A DNA stretch of 6,361 nt from Candidatus Bathyarchaeota archaeon (lineage in GTDB: Archaea; Thermoproteota; Bathyarchaeia; 40CM-2-53-6), in NCBI GenBank assembly GCA_005882955.1, contig VBBB01000045.1:1-6361 (forward strand), read 5' to 3'. The translations under genes and the position numbers were made by a program. This document shows positions 4,872-6,361 of this stretch, in pieces (within the stretch, counting starts at the first letter, position 1; each line of letters starts with the position of its first letter). Below the pieces are notes generated by a model. That model was not told the DNA's origin and did not search any database. It saw only the letters and a program-made list of their open reading frames with translations.

Positions 4872-5038
4872 GATCTCTCCTTCCTCCTATGTTCACTCAA
4901 CCAGTCGGGAATTATTACCGTTCTGAGCAGTTCTTGTATCGAGGCTCCTCTAATCTTAGCCTCTTTCTGAAGGACACGATAGGTCTGAGAATCAAGCATC
5001 TGCATGAACTTCATCTTATTGCTCACTTTCGCTTTCAC
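4868..5038 (-). CDS. Ribbon-helix-helix-like small protein
   Basis: From GTG 5038 the product has 56 residues. KFMQMLDSQTYRVLQKEAKI (10-29) gives a strand (KFMQMLD) and a first helix, and RGASIQELLRTVIIPDWL (30-47) gives a turn and second helix, the layout of MetJ/Arc-type ribbon-helix-helix DNA-binding proteins. Such proteins dimerise, with the paired strand entering the DNA major groove. I recall closely similar archaeal proteins with LD..TY..LQ.EA..RG...QEL.R.VIIP.W, so a transcription factor role is likely but the target is unknown. AGAGGTG at 5050-5056 is well placed for GTG 5038, which makes the longer form from TTG 5062 less likely because that site would lie inside it. No toxin partner is visible: the upstream neighbour on this strand is the amidohydrolase and the downstream one is convergent. 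Confidence 0.8.
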   Translation of the reverse strand: MKAKVSNKMKFMQMLDSQTYRVLQKEAKIRGASIQELLRTVIIPDWLSEHRRKERS

Positions 5039-5049
5039 ACTTAGAGCCG

Positions 5050-5056
5050 CACCTCT
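5050..5056 (-). promoter_or_regulatory. Shine-Dalgarno site (AGAGGTG) that favours GTG 5038 as start
   Basis: AGAGGTG on the minus strand lies 11 bases before GTG 5038. Because it falls within the first codons of the alternative TTG 5062 frame, it supports the shorter protein. Confidence 0.5.
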
Positions 5057-5100
5057 TTCCAAGACCCTCTAAAAACCATGCGGACGCAATTGAACATGCT

Positions 5101-5139
5101 GAAAACAACTCCGAGGGCCGGGTCGGCTCAGTTACGGAG
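5101..5139 (-). terminator. Stem-loop with T-rich tail after the amidohydrolase gene
   Basis: On the minus strand CTCCG (5139-5135) pairs with CGGAG (5113-5109), enclosing a second hairpin made of GCCG (5127-5124) and CGGC (5120-5117) around an ACC loop. TTGTTTTC follows at 5108-5101. The structure starts seven bases after the TGA at 5146-5148, the right place for transcription to end before the next gene. Confidence 0.5.
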
Positions 5140-5145
5140 CTTGAG

Positions 5146-6315
5146 TCATGCTACTCGCCGTCCTCCTTGAAACACGGCCGCGATCAATCTCAGTGCGCCA
5201 ACATTCTCTAGGGGGTTCGCGTCCAACAAGACTAGGTCCGCGATTTTTCCTTTCTCTATCGTTCCGCGTTGATCTTCTCCGATCAACTTCGATGCGCTTG
5301 AGGTTGCTGCTATTAGCGCGTCGCGTGGCTCCAGCCCGCATTCAACCATCAACTCAGCCTCTCTCGCGATTCGACCATGACGGGCGGCTCCGCCGCCGGC
5401 GTCCGTCCCCAGCGCTATCTGCACGCCTGCTCTGACCGCACCTATGACTGCTAGACGCGATCCCTGTCTTAGACCTTCAGCCCGTTTCTTGCGGGCCTCG
5501 GGCCAATCGACTGCGTGGGCATAGTAGAGCATTGCATCCCAGACTGACATGGTTGGTACGAGGCAGGTCTTGTTGTTCGCCATGGCATCAAGATCACCTT
5601 GCTCGAGAAACATTCCGTGTTCAAGTGAATCAACGCCCGCCCTGGCGGCTATTCGACAGCTAGCTGGATCGTTGGCGTGGCATGCAATCTTGAACCCAGC
5701 TCTTTGTGCTTCTTCAACCCCTACCGAGAGCAATTTCTCGTTGAACGGAACCTCCGCCGCGTTACCTTCATTCCAGCCTGATAGCGCAACCTTGATCAGT
5801 TCTGCGCCCTCCTCAATCTCCATGCGAATCGCGTCTCGCAGCTCGTGAGCTTCGCCAAAGTGTCTGGCGAAGGAAACGTACGAGCCGCGGTGGGCGATCC
5901 AGGTCCCGGCGGCACGAATGTTTGGGGCGTTTATCTCGCCTGCCCGTGCCATATGCGCTAGCTTTATGCTGACTCCCTGAGGTGCGCCCACGTCTCTTGC
6001 CGTCGTAACGCCGCTTCGTAAACTGGCCTCGGCGAGTTCGATTGCACGAATCGAGATTTCGGGGAGAGGATCGCTAAATCGTGCGATCCAGTCAGGTCCT
6101 CCTGGACTACTGTAGTGAACGTGGCAATCCATGAGCCCAGGGATCAAAGTACGCGCCCTTCCATCAACGATTTGAACGGTAGGCCGGCTACCTTGCCACT
6201 GTGATGCAGGCCCTATCCAATGGATCAGTCCATCGCGAATCTCTACGGACATTCTGGCCTGAGCAGGCGAACCGGTCCCATCCCAAAGCTGAACGTCGTC
6301 AATCAAAACGTGCAA
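5146..6315 (-). CDS. Metal-dependent amidohydrolase, imidazolonepropionase / Xaa-Pro dipeptidase-like group
   Basis: The 389-residue length is normal for the family. The fold markers are in order: a small beta-sandwich start (LIDDVQLWDGTG, 4-15), LIPGLMDCHVHYS (57-69) with the HxH ligands His65 and His67, the carboxylated-lysine site ELIKVALSG (172-180, Lys175), CHAND (212-216, His213), SLEHGMFL (230-237, His233), GTDAGG (303-308, Asp305), and a C-terminal sandwich strand (KIADLVLLDANPL, 357-369). All six ligands of a binuclear TIM-barrel hydrolase are present, so an active cytosolic enzyme is likely. Relatives cleave Xaa-Pro or other dipeptides or cyclic amides; the substrate cannot be read from sequence. 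TTG 6315 is used because an in-frame TGA lies two codons upstream and no ATG is near; GGGAG is about 14 bases upstream. A terminator-like hairpin follows the gene. Confidence 0.92.
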   Translation of the reverse strand: MHVLIDDVQLWDGTGSPAQARMSVEIRDGLIHWIGPASQWQGSRPTVQIVDGRARTLIPGLMDCHVHYSSPGGPDWIARFSDPLPEISIRAIELAEASLRSGVTTARDVGAPQGVSIKLAHMARAGEINAPNIRAAGTWIAHRGSYVSFARHFGEAHELRDAIRMEIEEGAELIKVALSGWNEGNAAEVPFNEKLLSVGVEEAQRAGFKIACHANDPASCRIAARAGVDSLEHGMFLEQGDLDAMANNKTCLVPTMSVWDAMLYYAHAVDWPEARKKRAEGLRQGSRLAVIGAVRAGVQIALGTDAGGGAARHGRIAREAELMVECGLEPRDALIAATSSASKLIGEDQRGTIEKGKIADLVLLDANPLENVGALRLIAAVFQGGRRVA

Positions 6316-6361
6316 TTTTCACACCGCTCTCCCTTTGCTGGTCCGGTAAACAGAAAAAGCC

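Noticed and set aside
4868..5062. An RHH-type antitoxin of a toxin-antitoxin pair
   Set aside because: No small overlapping or adjacent same-strand toxin gene (PIN, RelE or similar) is present; both neighbours are unrelated in type or convergent.
5132..5848. Open frames overlapping the amidohydrolase gene (5132-5341 minus; 5148-5435 and 5549-5848 plus)
   Set aside because: The amidohydrolase frame contains all the expected metal ligands in order across this region, so these are shadows.

Overview
The window looks archaeal, probably from a mesophilic TACK-type lineage such as Nitrososphaeria or Bathyarchaeia, but that placement is an inference. The grounds are frequent TTG and GTG starts, few Shine-Dalgarno sites with AT-rich boxes at archaeal promoter distances instead, and small proteins of families I associate with archaea. 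GC content is moderate. No rRNA, tRNA or CRISPR array was seen.

Layout. 1-539 (minus) is the 5' part of a family 5 (peptide/nickel type) ABC substrate-binding protein that seems to lack its first lobe. 699-1292 (plus) is a polytopic membrane protein with an HLHH...DE motif. 1350-1517 (minus) is a 55-residue DUF1059 metal-binding-type protein. 1570-1970 is the most notable item: a 401-bp MITE-like element with 26-bp imperfect terminal inverted repeats (22/26) and an exact 8-bp target duplication, TACACCAG. It carries a 40-codon single-helix ORF and lies between the DUF1059 promoter and a GC-rich hairpin (1975-2021). 2131-2739 (plus) is a four-helix membrane protein of unknown function.

3023-3376 (plus) is a stand-alone TfoX N-terminal-domain protein, and 3469-3954 (plus) is a conserved helical, TPR-like protein. 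A hairpin separates these from the convergent basic, winged-helix-like protein at 4002-4373 (minus), which has the best ribosome-binding site in the window. 4515-4871 (plus) is a small archaeal protein of unknown function. It meets a ribbon-helix-helix-like protein (4868-5038, minus) tail to tail, with both stop codons sharing one CTAG. 5146-6315 (minus) is a complete metal-dependent amidohydrolase with all six expected metal ligands.

The genes are mostly single transcription units separated by hairpins, with no obvious multi-gene operon, so I see no convincing new multi-gene system. The second-look items are the MITE-like element and its ORF, the truncated binding protein, and several small conserved families of unknown function.
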